DNA of 64,000 nt from Robiginitalea sediminis (GTDB lineage Bacteria > Bacteroidota > Bacteroidia > Flavobacteriales > Flavobacteriaceae). Numbering within the stretch: the first letter of the stretch is position 1; each line of letters starts with the position of its first letter. The notes beneath the pieces are model-generated. The model saw only the letters and a list, made by a program, of their open reading frames with translations, had not been told where the DNA came from and ran no database searches. Positions 35,269-42,928 of the stretch are shown in pieces. The position numbers and the translations under genes are program-made. The stretch is from positions 1,353,332 through 1,417,331 of the forward strand of contig NZ_NGNR01000001.1 in the NCBI RefSeq assembly GCF_002198115.1, in the 5' to 3' direction.

Positions 35269-35276
35269 CAAAGGTA
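35269..35276 (-). promoter_or_regulatory. Candidate -7 element for rpe
   Basis: TACCTTTG on the minus strand matches TAnnTTTG and lies 17 bases before the rpe start codon, implying a very short leader. A -33 element is not clear. Confidence 0.45.
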
Positions 35277-35287
35277 GGGGTTTTGGG

Positions 35288-35803
35288 CTAAGGTTCCTCC
35301 GCTGCCAGGGCAGCCAGCGCCTCCAGGTCCAGGCTTCGGGTAAACATTTTAAGGTTGCCCTCAGGGTCCCGTGGCCACCGGGCGCGGGGCCGGTCCCAGT
35401 AGAGCTCCACCCCGTTGCCGTCCGGGTCATCCAGGTAAAGTGCCTCGGAAACCCCATGGTCTGCCGCCCCGGTAAGCGGGTATCCGGCTGCCATAAGACG
35501 CGCGTAGATCCGGGCCAGGTCTTCCCGCTTCGGGTAACAAATGGCCACGTGGAATAATCCGGCGCTGTTCCTCGGGGCAGGAGGGGCACCGAGGCTCTGC
35601 CAGGTATTCAGGGCAAGGTGGTGGTGGTAGTCCCCGGAAGCGAGGAAAACAGCCTGTTCTCCGTAGCGCTCTGTGATATGAAACCCCAAGAGGTCCCGGT
35701 AAAAGGCCAGGGCGCGGTCCAGGCGGGAAACTTTCAGGTGGACATGCCCAATCCGGGTACCGTCCGGTACCTGATAGACATTGGAAGCGTTGCCGTTTTC
35801 CAT
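35288..35803 (-). CDS. VOC family protein (catechol-dioxygenase/glyoxalase-like)
   Basis: This 171-residue protein has one and a half vicinal-oxygen-chelate modules. The metal ligands are likely His in IGHVHLKVSRLDRALAFYRD, His in AGLFHVAICYP, and Glu in DPDGNGVELYWDRP. This pattern is that of CatE-like extradiol dioxygenases and glyoxalases. The ATG at 35803 is preferred over a TTG two codons earlier. The substrate is unknown and the neighbours (rpe, rpoD) do not help. Confidence 0.85.
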   Translation of the reverse strand: MENGNASNVYQVPDGTRIGHVHLKVSRLDRALAFYRDLLGFHITERYGEQAVFLASGDYHHHLALNTWQSLGAPPAPRNSAGLFHVAICYPKREDLARIYARLMAAGYPLTGAADHGVSEALYLDDPDGNGVELYWDRPRARWPRDPEGNLKMFTRSLDLEALAALAAEEP

Positions 35804-35847
35804 GGTCAAGGAGGGTTATGCAGGAGGGCTGGGTGCTAAAATGAAAA

Positions 35848-35870
35848 AACTCCGGTAATCAGCCGGAGTT
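35848..35870 (-). terminator. Rho-independent terminator downstream of rpoD
   Basis: AACTCCGG (35848-35855) and CCGGAGTT (35863-35870) form an 8-bp stem with a 7-base loop. On the minus strand a run of six T follows. It lies 117 bases after the rpoD stop and before the VOC gene. Confidence 0.8.
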
Positions 35871-35986
35871 TATTCATCAATCAAAAAACGAACAGTCATG
35901 ATATACTGCTGTTGCGGTGTACAAATTACAAACTTTATACCAAATTTCCAACAGGAAGAGGTTTTAACATGCAATTTGCATTTCGG

Positions 35987-36850
35987 TTACCCGAGGTAGG
36001 TCTTCAGGATTTTACTCCGGGAGGTGTGCTTCAGCCTCCGGATCGCCTTTTCTTTGATCTGGCGTACCCGCTCGCGGGTCAGGTCGAAGGTTTCCCCGAT
36101 TTCCTCCAGGGTCATGGAATGTTGCCCGGCCAGCCCGAAATACAACCGGATCACATCCGCCTCACGGGGAGTAAGGGTTTCCAGGGCCCGTTCTATTTCG
36201 GTGCGCAGGGACTCGTGCAGGAGTTCCTTATCCGGATTAGGGGATTCCCCGCTGCGGAGTACATCGTACAGGTTGGAATCCTCCCCGTCAATCAGGGGGG
36301 CGTCCATGGAAACGTGGCGCCCTGAATTCTTCAGGCTCTGTTTCACATCTTCCACGGTCATGTCGAGTTCCTTGGCGATTTCCTCTGCGGAAGGCTGACG
36401 CTCGTGTGCCTGCTCCAGGAAGGCATAGGTCTTGTTGATCTTGTTGATGGAGCCAATCTTGTTCAGGGGCAGGCGAACAATACGGGATTGCTCGGCGAGC
36501 GCCTGCAAGATGGACTGGCGGATCCACCATACCGCGTAGGAAATGAACTTAAAACCGCGGGTCTCGTCAAAACGCTGGGCGGCCTTGATCAGGCCCAGGT
36601 TCCCTTCGTTGATCAGGTCCGGGAGGGTAAGCCCCTGGTTCTGGTACTGTTTGGCCACAGAAACCACAAAACGAAGGTTGGCCTTGGTGAGCTTTTCCAG
36701 GGCAGACTGATCGCCTGCCTTGATGCGCTGTGCCAGTTCTACTTCCTCATCGGCTGTAATCAGGTCTACCTTCCCGATCTCCTGGAGGTATTTGTCCAGG
36801 GAGGCTGTTTCCCGGTTGGTAACCTGTTTTGTAATTTTTAACTGTCTCAT
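35987..36850 (-). CDS. rpoD: RNA polymerase primary sigma factor RpoD/SigA
   Basis: This is the housekeeping sigma-70 factor that directs RNA polymerase to promoters. At 287 residues it has the short Bacteroidota form, lacking region 1.1 and the non-conserved insertion. Region 1.2 ([16 protein letters not shown]), region 2 ([19 protein letters not shown] with [13 protein letters not shown]), region 3 and region 4 ([15 protein letters not shown] and [19 protein letters not shown]) are all present. Its promoter preference explains the TAnnTTTG boxes seen elsewhere in the window. A terminator follows at 35848-35870. Confidence 0.97.
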   Translation of the reverse strand: MRQLKITKQVTNRETASLDKYLQEIGKVDLITADEEVELAQRIKAGDQSALEKLTKANLRFVVSVAKQYQNQGLTLPDLINEGNLGLIKAAQRFDETRGFKFISYAVWWIRQSILQALAEQSRIVRLPLNKIGSINKINKTYAFLEQAHERQPSAEEIAKELDMTVEDVKQSLKNSGRHVSMDAPLIDGEDSNLYDVLRSGESPNPDKELLHESLRTEIERALETLTPREADVIRLYFGLAGQHSMTLEEIGETFDLTRERVRQIKEKAIRRLKHTSRSKILKTYLG

Positions 36851-36974
36851 CTATAATCCTTTGCTAAACCTTATGATGCCCCTTTACTTATGGGTTGCTT
36901 AAGTTATACGTACAAATTGTGTAAATGTTACACAGGCACCCCAAAAAATCCAAAAACACGCTAAAATGCATAAA

Positions 36975-36998
36975 AAAACCCCTGAGAACAGGGGTTTT
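36975..36998 (-). terminator. Rho-independent terminator after pnp
   Basis: AAAACCCCTG (36975-36984) pairs with CAGGGGTTTT (36989-36998) over a 4-base loop. On the minus strand it is followed by a T run (TTTTTTT). It lies 22 bases after the pnp stop. Confidence 0.88.
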
Positions 36999-37020
36999 GA
37001 TACTTGGATAGGGTTTCGGG

Positions 37021-39297
37021 TTAATCGCGGTTGCGGCGACCTCCACGGTCTCCGCCTCTGCGGTCTCCGCCATTGCGGCGGTCTCCACCGCGGCCTCGGT
37101 CTCCGCCACCGCGACGGTCTCCACCGCGGCCTCGGTCTCCGCCTTCCCGGCGCGGCGGGCGTTCCTGCCAGCCTTCGGGTTTGGGTTGCAATACGCGGTA
37201 GGAAACGCGCTCCTTGCGGGTGCGCGGGTCGATACCCATATACTTCACGTCGATGACATCGCCCAGTTTTACCACATCCTCCACGTTTTCCGTGCGTTCC
37301 CACGCGAGTTCGGATACGTGCAGGAGGATTTCGTTCCCCGGGGCATCGGTATATTCCACCACGGCGCCAAATTCGAGGATCTTGATGACCTTCACCTCGT
37401 ATACGCTTCCCTCTTCGGGCACGAACATGATGGAGTCGATCTTGGCCAGTACGGCGTCGATACCGTCCTGGTCGGTTCCGAGGATTTCCACAATACCTTC
37501 CCCGGTAACGGGGTCTTCGTTGATAACGATGGTGGTTTTGGTGGTTTTCTGCAGTTCTTGGATGACTTCCCCGCCTTTTCCGATAACTGCACCGATGTAC
37601 TCGTTCGGAATAATACGGGTGACCATTTTCGGGGCATGCGGTTTTACGTCCTCACGCGGCTCGGCAATGGTGTCGGTCAGTTTGGAGAGGATATGCAGGC
37701 GTCCGTCGCGGGCCTGCTTGAGGGCCTTGATCAGGATTTCATAGGCGAGGCCTTTGATTTTGATATCCATCTGGCAGGCTGTGATCCCATCTGCGGTACC
37801 TGTAACCTTGAAGTCCATATCTCCCAGGTGGTCTTCATCGCCAAGGATGTCCGAAAGCACGGCGTACTTCCCGGTCTCGGCATCGGAGATGAGTCCCATG
37901 GCGATACCGGAAACGGGCTTTTTCAGCTGTACACCGGCGTCCATCAGCGCCATGGTCCCGGCGCATACCGTAGCCATGGAGGAAGAACCGTTGCTTTCCA
38001 GTACCTCGGAAACGACCCGTACGGTGTAGGGGCAATCTTCAGGTACCATGCGGGAGAGGGCGCGCTGCGCCAGGTTCCCGTGACCGATCTCCCGGCGGGA
38101 TGTCCCGCGGATGGGCCGGGCTTCCCCGGTGGAGAAGGGCGGGAAGTTGTAGTGCAGGTAGAAACGCTCTTCCCCTTCGAAGGAAGGCATGTCAATGATA
38201 TTGGCTTCCCGGGAAGTACCGAGGGTTACCGTGGCCAGGGCCTGAGTTTCCCCACGGGTAAATACCGCGGAACCATGGGTGGAGGGGAGGTAGTCCACCT
38301 CGCACCAGATGGGCCGGATCTCGTCGGTCTTACGCCCGTCCAGGCGAACCCCTTCGTTCAGAGTGAGGTCGCGGATGGCCGCTTTTTCAGCTTTGCCGAA
38401 GTATTTGGAGATCAGATCGCCATGGGCTTCCTGCTCTTCTTCGCTGAAGCTGGCCACGATTTCGTCCTTAAGGGCACTGAAGGCAGCGCTTCGCTCCTGC
38501 TTGGAGGACCCGCTTTTGGCAATGGCATAGACCTTGTCATAGGCCATGTCGTGGATTTTCTTCTGGAGTTCTTCGTTCTCCTCTGCGGTGGCGTATTCCC
38601 GGACCTCTTTGCGGCCAAAGGCATCGGCCAGGCGCTCCTGGGCCTGGATTTGTACCTTGATGGCTTCGTGTGCAAATTTGATGGCCTCGGTCATATCCTC
38701 CTCGGAAATCTCATTCATCTCCCCTTCCACCATCATCACGGAATCCGCAGAAGCCCCAACGATCATATCGATGTCGGACTCCTCCAGTTCGGTGCGGGTA
38801 GGGTTGATGACGAACTCCCCGTTTACGCGGCCTACGCGGACCTCGGAAATGGCGCATTCAAAGGGAAAATCGGAAAGCTGGATGGCGGCTGAAGCGGCCA
38901 GTCCGGCCATGGCGTCCGGCATTACGTCCTCGTCGTGGGACATCAGCTGGATCATGACCTGGGTTTCCGAGTGGTAGTCTTTCGGGAAAAGCGGGCGCAG
39001 TACGCGGTCTACCAGACGCATGACCAGGATTTCCCCCGTACTCGGGCGGGCTTCACGTTTAAAGAAGCCTCCGGGGTACCGCCCGGAAGCGTGGAATTTT
39101 TCGCGGTAATCTACCGTAAGCGGCAGAAAATCGACGTCAGAAGGTTTGTAATTGGATACGACGGTACACAGCAACATACATTTGCCGGATTGCACCACCA
39201 CGGATCCATGGGCCTGTTTGGCCAGTTTTCCGGTTTCGATAGAGATTTCCCTACCGTCGCCGAGGTCGATGACCTCTTTGAATACTTGTGGTATCAT
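37021..39297 (-). CDS. pnp: Polyribonucleotide nucleotidyltransferase (PNPase)
   Basis: PNPase degrades RNA from the 3' end by phosphorolysis. The 758-residue protein has two RNase PH domains (first about 10-235, second about 320-545 with [19 protein letters not shown] and [20 protein letters not shown]). A KH domain follows (about 560-620, [20 protein letters not shown]), then an S1 domain (about 635-705). The last 46 residues are an Arg/Gly/Asp-rich tail made of repeats of [11 protein letters not shown], encoded by a 36-base tandem repeat. Such a tail is absent in E. coli PNPase and probably binds RNA. It lies downstream of rpsO, the classic rpsO-pnp order. Confidence 0.97.
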   Translation of the reverse strand: MIPQVFKEVIDLGDGREISIETGKLAKQAHGSVVVQSGKCMLLCTVVSNYKPSDVDFLPLTVDYREKFHASGRYPGGFFKREARPSTGEILVMRLVDRVLRPLFPKDYHSETQVMIQLMSHDEDVMPDAMAGLAASAAIQLSDFPFECAISEVRVGRVNGEFVINPTRTELEESDIDMIVGASADSVMMVEGEMNEISEEDMTEAIKFAHEAIKVQIQAQERLADAFGRKEVREYATAEENEELQKKIHDMAYDKVYAIAKSGSSKQERSAAFSALKDEIVASFSEEEQEAHGDLISKYFGKAEKAAIRDLTLNEGVRLDGRKTDEIRPIWCEVDYLPSTHGSAVFTRGETQALATVTLGTSREANIIDMPSFEGEERFYLHYNFPPFSTGEARPIRGTSRREIGHGNLAQRALSRMVPEDCPYTVRVVSEVLESNGSSSMATVCAGTMALMDAGVQLKKPVSGIAMGLISDAETGKYAVLSDILGDEDHLGDMDFKVTGTADGITACQMDIKIKGLAYEILIKALKQARDGRLHILSKLTDTIAEPREDVKPHAPKMVTRIIPNEYIGAVIGKGGEVIQELQKTTKTTIVINEDPVTGEGIVEILGTDQDGIDAVLAKIDSIMFVPEEGSVYEVKVIKILEFGAVVEYTDAPGNEILLHVSELAWERTENVEDVVKLGDVIDVKYMGIDPRTRKERVSYRVLQPKPEGWQERPPRREGGDRGRGGDRRGGGDRGRGGDRRNGGDRRGGDRGGRRNRD
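37079..37143 (-). repeat. Tandem 36-base repeat in the pnp tail
   Basis: A 29-base block at 37079-37107 is repeated exactly at 37115-37143, a 36-base period equal to 12 codons. It encodes the [11 protein letters not shown] repeat of the PNPase C-terminus. Near-copies flank it. Confidence 0.85.
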
Positions 39298-39419
39298 AAA
39301 AAAGAATTGTTACCCAGGGGTAAATGTTAAACAAAGGTCTACCGTCTTACCGGACGGCCAGGGTTGTGTTGTTGTGCAGGTCAGACCAATGAAAAACCGG
39401 AAGTAAGCTTTTTATGTTG

Positions 39420-39464
39420 CCCTGCCGGGGCAGGGACTTGTAATGGGCGGCCGGCAGGCCGGCC
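39420..39464. repeat. Two perfect inverted repeats between rpsO and pnp
   Basis: CCCTGCC-GG-GGCAGGG (39420-39435) and GGCCGGC-AG-GCCGGCC (39449-39464) are adjacent hairpins of 7 bp each with 2-base loops as written. Neither has a T run. Together with the terminator-like stem next to rpsO they form three hairpins in the 208-base spacer. Confidence 0.7.
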
Positions 39465-39474
39465 TATAGCAAAA

Positions 39475-39498
39475 CAGGGGAACCCGAAGGTTCCCCTG
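39475..39498 (-). terminator. Terminator or attenuator after rpsO
   Basis: CAGGGGAACC (39475-39484) and GGTTCCCCTG (39489-39498) make a 10-bp stem with a CGAA loop. A short T run (TTTT) follows on the minus strand. It begins 8 bases after the rpsO stop and separates rpsO from pnp. Confidence 0.8.
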
Positions 39499-39505
39499 AT
39501 CTGAT

Positions 39506-39775
39506 TTATTTCCTGATATTCAGCTCCTTGATAAGGGCGCGGTACTTTTCGATATCCTTTTTCTTGAGGTAATCCAAAAGGCTGCGGCGCTTTCCTACCA
39601 ATTTCACCAGGGCGCGTTCCGTGTTGAAATCCTTTTTGTTGTTCTTCAGGTGGCCGGTAAGGTGGTTGATCCTGAAGGTGAACAGGGCAATTTGCCCTTC
39701 GGTGGAACCCGTATTGGTTTCTGAATTGCCGAATTGTTTAAAGATCTCGGCTTTCTTTTCTTTCGTTAAATACAT
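39506..39775 (-). CDS. rpsO: 30S ribosomal protein S15
   Basis: S15 binds 16S rRNA early in 30S assembly. The start at 39775 gives MYLTKEKKAEIFKQFG and an 89-residue protein, the standard length; a longer in-frame reading to 39847 adds an unrelated segment. The motifs NTGSTEGQIALFTFRINHLT, HLKNNKKDFNTERALVKLVG and KRRSLLDYLKKKD are fully typical. The -7 box TATCTTTG at 39863-39856 lies about 80 bases upstream. The downstream gene is pnp. Confidence 0.98.
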   Translation of the reverse strand: MYLTKEKKAEIFKQFGNSETNTGSTEGQIALFTFRINHLTGHLKNNKKDFNTERALVKLVGKRRSLLDYLKKKDIEKYRALIKELNIRK

Positions 39776-39855
39776 GCCAATATTATTGTAAATGATTCTT
39801 ATGTATTTGAACGTGTCGTTACGTTCGCAGACGGGAGGTTCTCCCAATCAGGCTG

Positions 39856-39863
39856 CAAAGATA
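39856..39863 (-). promoter_or_regulatory. Candidate -7 element for rpsO
   Basis: TATCTTTG on the minus strand matches the Bacteroidota -7 consensus and would give a leader of about 75 bases before the rpsO start, room for translational autoregulation. The -33 element is not clear. Confidence 0.5.
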
Positions 39864-39965
39864 GGAATATTTTTTATTGCCTGACGCCCAGGGGCCAATA
39901 TTTGCGCTTTTAAACCTTTTGGCCTGCCAGGAGGTCCAAGAGGGGTAATCAAAAATTGCAATGTT

Positions 39966-40832
39966 ATGAAAAAGCCTCAGGTTCAAACCTACTTGCTCGC
40001 CGTGCTCGGCATGGCAACCCTTGTCCTTTCCTCCTGCCAGAAGGAGGATGTGCAGACCCCTGAGCCCGATGCCCGGGAAACTTTGGACGCGTCCGTCCTG
40101 CTCCAGGCTGACGAATCGGAGTGGATCTCCGAAGAAATCGTCAGTATCGGGGAAGAAGTTTATGCGGCGGAGGAGCTGTCCGTTACCGGGAAGGGTATTG
40201 CCTTTTCCGGGTTCATCCCGGAATGCGTGACCATTACCACGGTGCGAACCGGGACCACCGTGGAGAAAACCATCGATTTTGGAGCCGGGTGTGAAATGCC
40301 CAACGGAAACCTTCTCTCCGGCATGATTGCCCTGACCTACCAGGCCGATGTGGAAGCCGCTACCCAGACCCTGGAATTGGCCTTGTCCGGTTTCGCCTTC
40401 AACGGTATTTCGGTGGAAGGCGGCGCTGAAGTATTCCGTACCCGGGTCAACGCCAACGGCAACCCCCAGTCTGAAGTCACTTCCGCCTTTGAGGCCTCCT
40501 GGCCCGAAGGGGAGAGGGCATCCTGGACGGGCAACCGCACCCGGGAGTGGGTGGAAGGCTACGGCAGCGGATTCTGGGGGGATAATGTCTTCCTCATTTC
40601 CGGCAGCCAGACCTTTACCGGCCCGGCCGGCAATACCTACAGCCGTACGGTTCTGGAAACCCTCAGGCGTGAACTTTCCTGTCGGTTCCTGGTAAGCGGT
40701 GTGTTGGAGGTAAGCCGCAACGACCAGGCGGCCGAGCTGGACTTTGGCGATGGGAGTTGTGATGCCTTCGGCACCCTGACCTACCCGGATGGGACCTCGG
40801 AAACGGTAACCCTCAGGCGGATTCGTAAGTAG
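39966..40832 (+). CDS. Lipoprotein of unknown function
   Basis: I do not recognise a family. The 288-residue protein has a clear lipobox (VLSSC, Cys24), then an acidic spacer to about residue 60 and a beta-rich body. Two further pairs of cysteines occur at ECVTIT / GAGCEM and SCRFLV / GSCDAFG, which may form disulfides. GFAFNGISVEGGAEVFRT and GNRTREWVEGYGSGFWG look like long beta strands. The pattern is that of surface or periplasmic lipoproteins common in Flavobacteriia. It is transcribed alone, between rpsO and a bidirectional terminator. Confidence 0.78.
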   Translation: MKKPQVQTYLLAVLGMATLVLSSCQKEDVQTPEPDARETLDASVLLQADESEWISEEIVSIGEEVYAAEELSVTGKGIAFSGFIPECVTITTVRTGTTVEKTIDFGAGCEMPNGNLLSGMIALTYQADVEAATQTLELALSGFAFNGISVEGGAEVFRTRVNANGNPQSEVTSAFEASWPEGERASWTGNRTREWVEGYGSGFWGDNVFLISGSQTFTGPAGNTYSRTVLETLRRELSCRFLVSGVLEVSRNDQAAELDFGDGSCDAFGTLTYPDGTSETVTLRRIRK

Positions 40833-40853
40833 GGCACCCAAATAGCTCGCACC

Positions 40854-40887
40854 AAAAAACCCCGGCCTTTCCAGGCCGGGGTTTTTT
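40854..40887. terminator. Bidirectional terminator between the lipoprotein gene and accD
   Basis: A 15-bp perfect stem, AAAAAACCCCGGCCT (40854-40868) with AGGCCGGGGTTTTTT (40873-40887), has a TTCC loop and ends in T runs on both strands. It stands between two convergent genes. Confidence 0.92.
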
Positions 40888-40906
40888 CTTTGTTATGCCG
40901 GGGGCC

Positions 40907-41785
40907 CTAGGCCTCCTGGACTTCTTCCTTTCGGATAGGCTGGTTCTGGATCAGGTCCAGGTAGAGGTTGATTTTGGTCTTCAGGTCCCTGCGATGGACT
41001 ATAAAATCCAGAAAACCGTGCTCCAGGACGAATTCAGCGGTCTGGAAATCTGGCGGCAGGTCCTTTCCGGTGGCCTCCTTGACCACCCGGGGTCCGGCAA
41101 ACCCGATCAGGGCACCGGGTTCGGCAATGTTAATATCGCCCAGCATGGCGTAAGATGCCGTGGTCCCACCCGTGGTAGGGTCCGTGCAGAGGGAGATGTA
41201 GGGCAGTCCCGCTTCGGCCAGCTGTGCCAGTTTGGCGGAGGTCTTGGCCAGCTGCATCAGGGACAGGGCGGCTTCCATCATCCGCGCCCCGCCGGACTTG
41301 GATATCATCAGGAAGGGGAGCTTCTTTTTAATGGCATAATCGATGGCGCGGGCAATCTTTTCGCCTACCACACTCCCCATGGAGCCGCCAATGAAGGCGA
41401 AGTCCATACAGGCGATAACCAGTTCTTTCCCCATGGATTTCCCAACCGCCACGCGGACCGCATCCTTCAGGCCGGTTTTCTTTTCGGCGGCCTTGAGCCT
41501 GTCCGAATACTTTTTCGTGTCTTCGAATTTCAGGGGGTCTTTGGAGGTGATGTTGGCATCGAGCTCCTTGAAGGTATTGTCGTCGAAGAGGATTTTGAAA
41601 TATTCCTTGCTCCCGATGCGGACGTGGTAGTCGTCCTCCGGGCTTACATAGAAATTTTTGGCGAGCTCTTCCGATTCAACAATCTTTCCCGTGGGGGATT
41701 TGTACCACAACCCTTTCGGGGTGTCCTTCTTTTGCTCCGTGGCAGTTTGTATGCCCTTTTCTTTACGCTTAAACCAGGACGACAT
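40907..41785 (-). CDS. accD: Acetyl-CoA carboxylase carboxyltransferase subunit beta
   Basis: AccD pairs with AccA to move the carboxyl group from carboxybiotin to acetyl-CoA, making malonyl-CoA for fatty acid synthesis. The 292-residue protein has the crotonase-like carboxyltransferase core with [54 protein letters not shown] and [13 protein letters not shown]. The N-terminal zinc ribbon has lost all four cysteines: the usual Cys positions read Ser30, Gly33, Ser48 and Asp51. Related flavobacterial AccD sequences seem to share this loss. It starts 21 bases after fbaA and is probably in the same operon. Confidence 0.96.
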   Translation of the reverse strand: MSSWFKRKEKGIQTATEQKKDTPKGLWYKSPTGKIVESEELAKNFYVSPEDDYHVRIGSKEYFKILFDDNTFKELDANITSKDPLKFEDTKKYSDRLKAAEKKTGLKDAVRVAVGKSMGKELVIACMDFAFIGGSMGSVVGEKIARAIDYAIKKKLPFLMISKSGGARMMEAALSLMQLAKTSAKLAQLAEAGLPYISLCTDPTTGGTTASYAMLGDINIAEPGALIGFAGPRVVKEATGKDLPPDFQTAEFVLEHGFLDFIVHRRDLKTKINLYLDLIQNQPIRKEEVQEA

Positions 41786-41806
41786 AGTATTGGGATTTGG
41801 GGTGGC

Positions 41807-42874
41807 CTATAAGGTGTTGACGTTATTCAGGTCTTCGAAGGCCTTTTTCAGGCGCTCTACAAAGGTCTTTTCCCCTTCGCGGAGCCAGACCCTGGGGTCG
41901 TAGAATTTCTTATTCGGCTGGTCGGCCCCTTCCGGGTTGCCGATCTGCGCCTGCAGGTAGGCCTCCTTCTGCTTCATGTAATCCCGGATCCCGGTCATAA
42001 AAGCGTATTGGAGGTCGGTGTCTATATTCATCTTGATGACCCCGTAGGAAATGGCCTCCCGGATTTCTTCCAGGGTGGAGCCGGAGCCCCCGTGGAAGAC
42101 GAAATCGATGTGGTTGTGTTCCACCTTGTATTTTTCGCTGATATATTCCTGGCTGTTCTTCAGGATTTTGGGCGTGAGTTTCACGTTGCCGGGCTTATAC
42201 ACCCCGTGTACGTTTCCAAAGGCGGCCGCGATGGTAAAGCGGTGGCTTACCTTGGAGAGCTCCTCATAGGCATAGGCCACTTCCTCGGGCTGGGTGTAGA
42301 GCTTGGAATCGTCCACATCCGTATTGTCTACCCCGTCTTCTTCGCCCCCGGTGATCCCGAGTTCGATTTCCAGGGTCATATTCATTTTGCTCATCCGGGC
42401 GAGGTACTCCTTACAGATCTCGATATTTTCCTCGAGGGGCTCCTCTGAAAGGTCTATCATGTGGGAGGAAAAGAGCGATTTTCCGGTGGTGTTAAAGTGG
42501 GCCTCGCTGGCATCCAGCAGCCCGTCTATCCAGGGCAGGAGTTTTTTGGCGCAATGGTCGGTATGCAGGATAACGGTTGCCCCGTAGGCCTCTGCCAGCT
42601 GGTGGATGTGTTTGGCGCCAGCTATGGCCCCGTGGATGGCTGCCTGTTGGCCCTCGTTGGAGAGGCCCTTGCCTGCGTTGAACTGGGCGCCTCCGTTGGA
42701 GAACTGGATGATGACCGGTGCCTTGAGTGCCGCCGCAGTTTCCATAACGGCGTTGATGGTATCGGATCCGATTACGTTTACCGCCGGGAGGGCAAAACCT
42801 TTCTCCTTGGCGTATTGGAAAATCGCCTGGACTTCGTCTCCGGTGGCAACCCCCGGTTTGATGCTATGGGCCAT
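41807..42874 (-). CDS. fbaA: Fructose-bisphosphate aldolase, class II
   Basis: This zinc-dependent aldolase splits fructose 1,6-bisphosphate into glyceraldehyde 3-phosphate and dihydroxyacetone phosphate. It has 355 residues. The zinc ligands lie in VILHTDHCAKKLLPWID, in the later AFGNVHGVYKPGNVKL and in DFVFHGGSGSTLEEI. LEIELGITGGEEDGVDN is the class IIA signature. A -7 box lies at 42909-42916. accD follows after 21 bases. Confidence 0.97.
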   Translation of the reverse strand: MAHSIKPGVATGDEVQAIFQYAKEKGFALPAVNVIGSDTINAVMETAAALKAPVIIQFSNGGAQFNAGKGLSNEGQQAAIHGAIAGAKHIHQLAEAYGATVILHTDHCAKKLLPWIDGLLDASEAHFNTTGKSLFSSHMIDLSEEPLEENIEICKEYLARMSKMNMTLEIELGITGGEEDGVDNTDVDDSKLYTQPEEVAYAYEELSKVSHRFTIAAAFGNVHGVYKPGNVKLTPKILKNSQEYISEKYKVEHNHIDFVFHGGSGSTLEEIREAISYGVIKMNIDTDLQYAFMTGIRDYMKQKEAYLQAQIGNPEGADQPNKKFYDPRVWLREGEKTFVERLKKAFEDLNNVNTL

Positions 42875-42908
42875 AAAAATGCTTTTGTGGGTTGGGTTAT
42901 TGTTGCGA

Positions 42909-42916
42909 CAAAAGTA
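42909..42916 (-). promoter_or_regulatory. Candidate -7 element for fbaA-accD
   Basis: TACTTTTG on the minus strand matches TAnnTTTG and lies 34 bases before the fbaA start. The -33 element is weak. Confidence 0.5.
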
Positions 42917-42928
42917 ATAATATCCGCT

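Noticed and set aside
37079-37143. Direct repeats that might suggest a CRISPR array
   Set aside because: The repeats are in frame within pnp, their period is exactly 12 codons, and there are no unique spacers.
37186-38892. A 568-codon open frame on the plus strand
   Set aside because: It is antisense to pnp, which has all expected domains. The frame has no family signature.
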